A DNA stretch of 13,156 nt, taken from Candidatus Firestonebacteria bacterium RIFOXYA2_FULL_40_8 (GTDB taxonomy: Bacteria; Oederibacteriota; D2-FULL-39-29). This document shows positions 12,445-13,156 of this stretch, in pieces. The stretch's first letter is position 1. Each line of letters starts with the position of its first letter. The notes under the pieces were generated by a model. It was given only the letters and a program-made list of their open reading frames with translations, did not search any database and had not been told where the DNA came from. Location: the NCBI GenBank assembly GCA_001778355.1, contig MFGS01000191.1, positions 6,111 through 19,266 of the forward strand, written 5' to 3'. Position numbers and translations under genes: made by a program.

Positions 12445-13156
12445 TTGCATAATTTATCGGTTCCACTCATAGTTATGGCGTCGATTAACTTTTATGTTGG
12501 TTTGTATTACTTTTTTTTATATATCAGAAGACCACAGGTCAGGGAACATCTTCCTTTCAGTCTTTTATGTCTCAGCGCGGGATTCTATAATATATTTAGC
12601 GCAGGGCTTTATAATTCTCTTTCTATTGAGCAGGGCATTATCTGGCAAAGACTTCAACTTAATATTGTTGGCATTATATCAGTGTTTTTTGTCTGGTTTA
12701 TCAGTGTTTTTACTGAACAAAAAAACAATCGTATCGTTAAAATATCTGCTGTCTGGTATCTCTTAATTCTTATCGCTTCATTTATTTTAAAACCTGAGTT
12801 TACAATATCTGTCTTAAAACCTGCGATTAAGCATGTTCATTTTTTTGATATTCTGGAAATTACGTATTATGAAACTGAAATAGGACTTGTATATCTCTTG
12901 GAAACAGTTTCCATGGCGATTTTGTATGTTTATCTTCTCGTCGTTTCTGTGCGGTATTATCTGAGATCAAAGTCCCATATTTTTCTCACAGTGATCATCG
13001 GTATCTTTGCTTTCTTTTTTGGTGTCGCAAATGACATCCTGGTAGGGTTACAATTCTATTCTTTTATTTATGTGAGCGAATACGCGTACTTCGCGATTAT
13101 TATGTCGATGGCTTATGTGCTGCTTAATAAATTTGTCAATGTTCAAACTGCATTTG
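12445..13156 (+). CDS. Membrane sensor protein, N-terminal seven-helix input domain (3' end outside window)
   Basis: An uninterrupted frame of 237 codons runs to the window edge. I start it at TTG 12445, with GAGG (12432-12435) nine bases upstream. Family members known to me begin at about this point (xNLSVPLIVMASINFYVGLYY). An upstream GTG (12430) and an in-frame ATG (12475) are the alternatives. Seven hydrophobic spans fall near residues 6-26, 37-57, 72-90, 101-116, 146-169, 178-195 and 203-226. Motifs LYIRRPQVREHLPFSLLCL, FSAGLYN and IIWQRLQL are typical of seven-helix sensory input modules that precede PAS, histidine-kinase, GGDEF or HD-GYP output domains. The last visible residues (LLNKFVNVQTAF) look like the beginning of the signalling helix. 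The output domain is off the window, so kinase versus cyclic-nucleotide enzyme is undecided. Confidence 0.75.
   Translation, partial: MHNLSVPLIVMASINFYVGLYYFFLYIRRPQVREHLPFSLLCLSAGFYNIFSAGLYNSLSIEQGIIWQRLQLNIVGIISVFFVWFISVFTEQKNNRIVKISAVWYLLILIASFILKPEFTISVLKPAIKHVHFFDILEITYYETEIGLVYLLETVSMAILYVYLLVVSVRYYLRSKSHIFLTVIIGIFAFFFGVANDILVGLQFYSFIYVSEYAYFAIIMSMAYVLLNKFVNVQTAF

Noticed and set aside
12494..12766. 90-residue + frame with hydrophobic content
   Set aside because: It is out of frame with the 237-codon frame from 12445 that runs to the window edge and carries recognisable seven-helix sensor motifs; the shorter frame is its shadow.

Overview
The window reads as ordinary bacterial chromosome from a Gram-negative, moderately AT-rich organism. 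Cell-envelope sugar genes, several signal peptides and a PilZ fragment support this. The phylum cannot be fixed from sequence alone. The low-GC coding style and palindrome-rich intergenic DNA would suit an uncultured lineage such as Elusimicrobiota or Omnitrophota, but that is a weak inference. Every gene I can support lies on the + strand.

Layout. (a) 3-200 is the C-terminal end of a PilZ-domain protein, followed by an AT-rich orphan gene for a secreted protein (347-1255). (b) 1541-6236 is a nucleotide-sugar block: a WbpA-type UDP-HexNAc 6-dehydrogenase, a WbpD-type hexapeptide acyltransferase (4-base overlap with the first), a WbpE-type PLP aminotransferase and a non-hydrolysing UDP-GlcNAc 2-epimerase (WecB/WbpI type). 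Together they match four of the five steps to UDP-2,3-diacetamido-2,3-dideoxy-mannuronate, a surface-polysaccharide precursor. The WbpB-type oxidoreductase is not in the window. (c) 6337-6924 is a small polytopic membrane protein bracketed by two related palindromes. (d) 6987-8706 holds two tandem paralogous secreted SGNH hydrolases. (e) 8848-12367 is a tight run: a secreted protein with one FG-GAP-like motif, a three-helix membrane protein, a MORN-like-repeat/DUF4919 secreted protein, and a HAD phosphatase or phosphoglucomutase. (f) From 12445 to the window edge runs the start of a large membrane sensor, seven-helix input domain only. It begins at TTG behind a strong sigma-70-like promoter overlapped by a compound palindrome.

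The most unusual content is between the genes. The gaps are built from recurring modules: degenerate 7-base arrays (consensus ACYCGYN), degenerate 9-base arrays (GTCYRTAAR and CAARYRNAG), AAAGCTT elements just inside those arrays, TATAATaatRYCAC stretches, and short perfect palindromes. Two gaps (3551-3786 and 4907-5064) are organised as inverted arrays facing each other across an A-rich core, like non-autonomous mobile elements. Several arrays begin at or within a few bases of a stop codon, and others sit just upstream of the next gene's ribosome-binding site. No tRNA, rRNA, CRISPR array, transposase or convincing intrinsic terminator was seen, and no gene-free stretch exceeds 300 bases.
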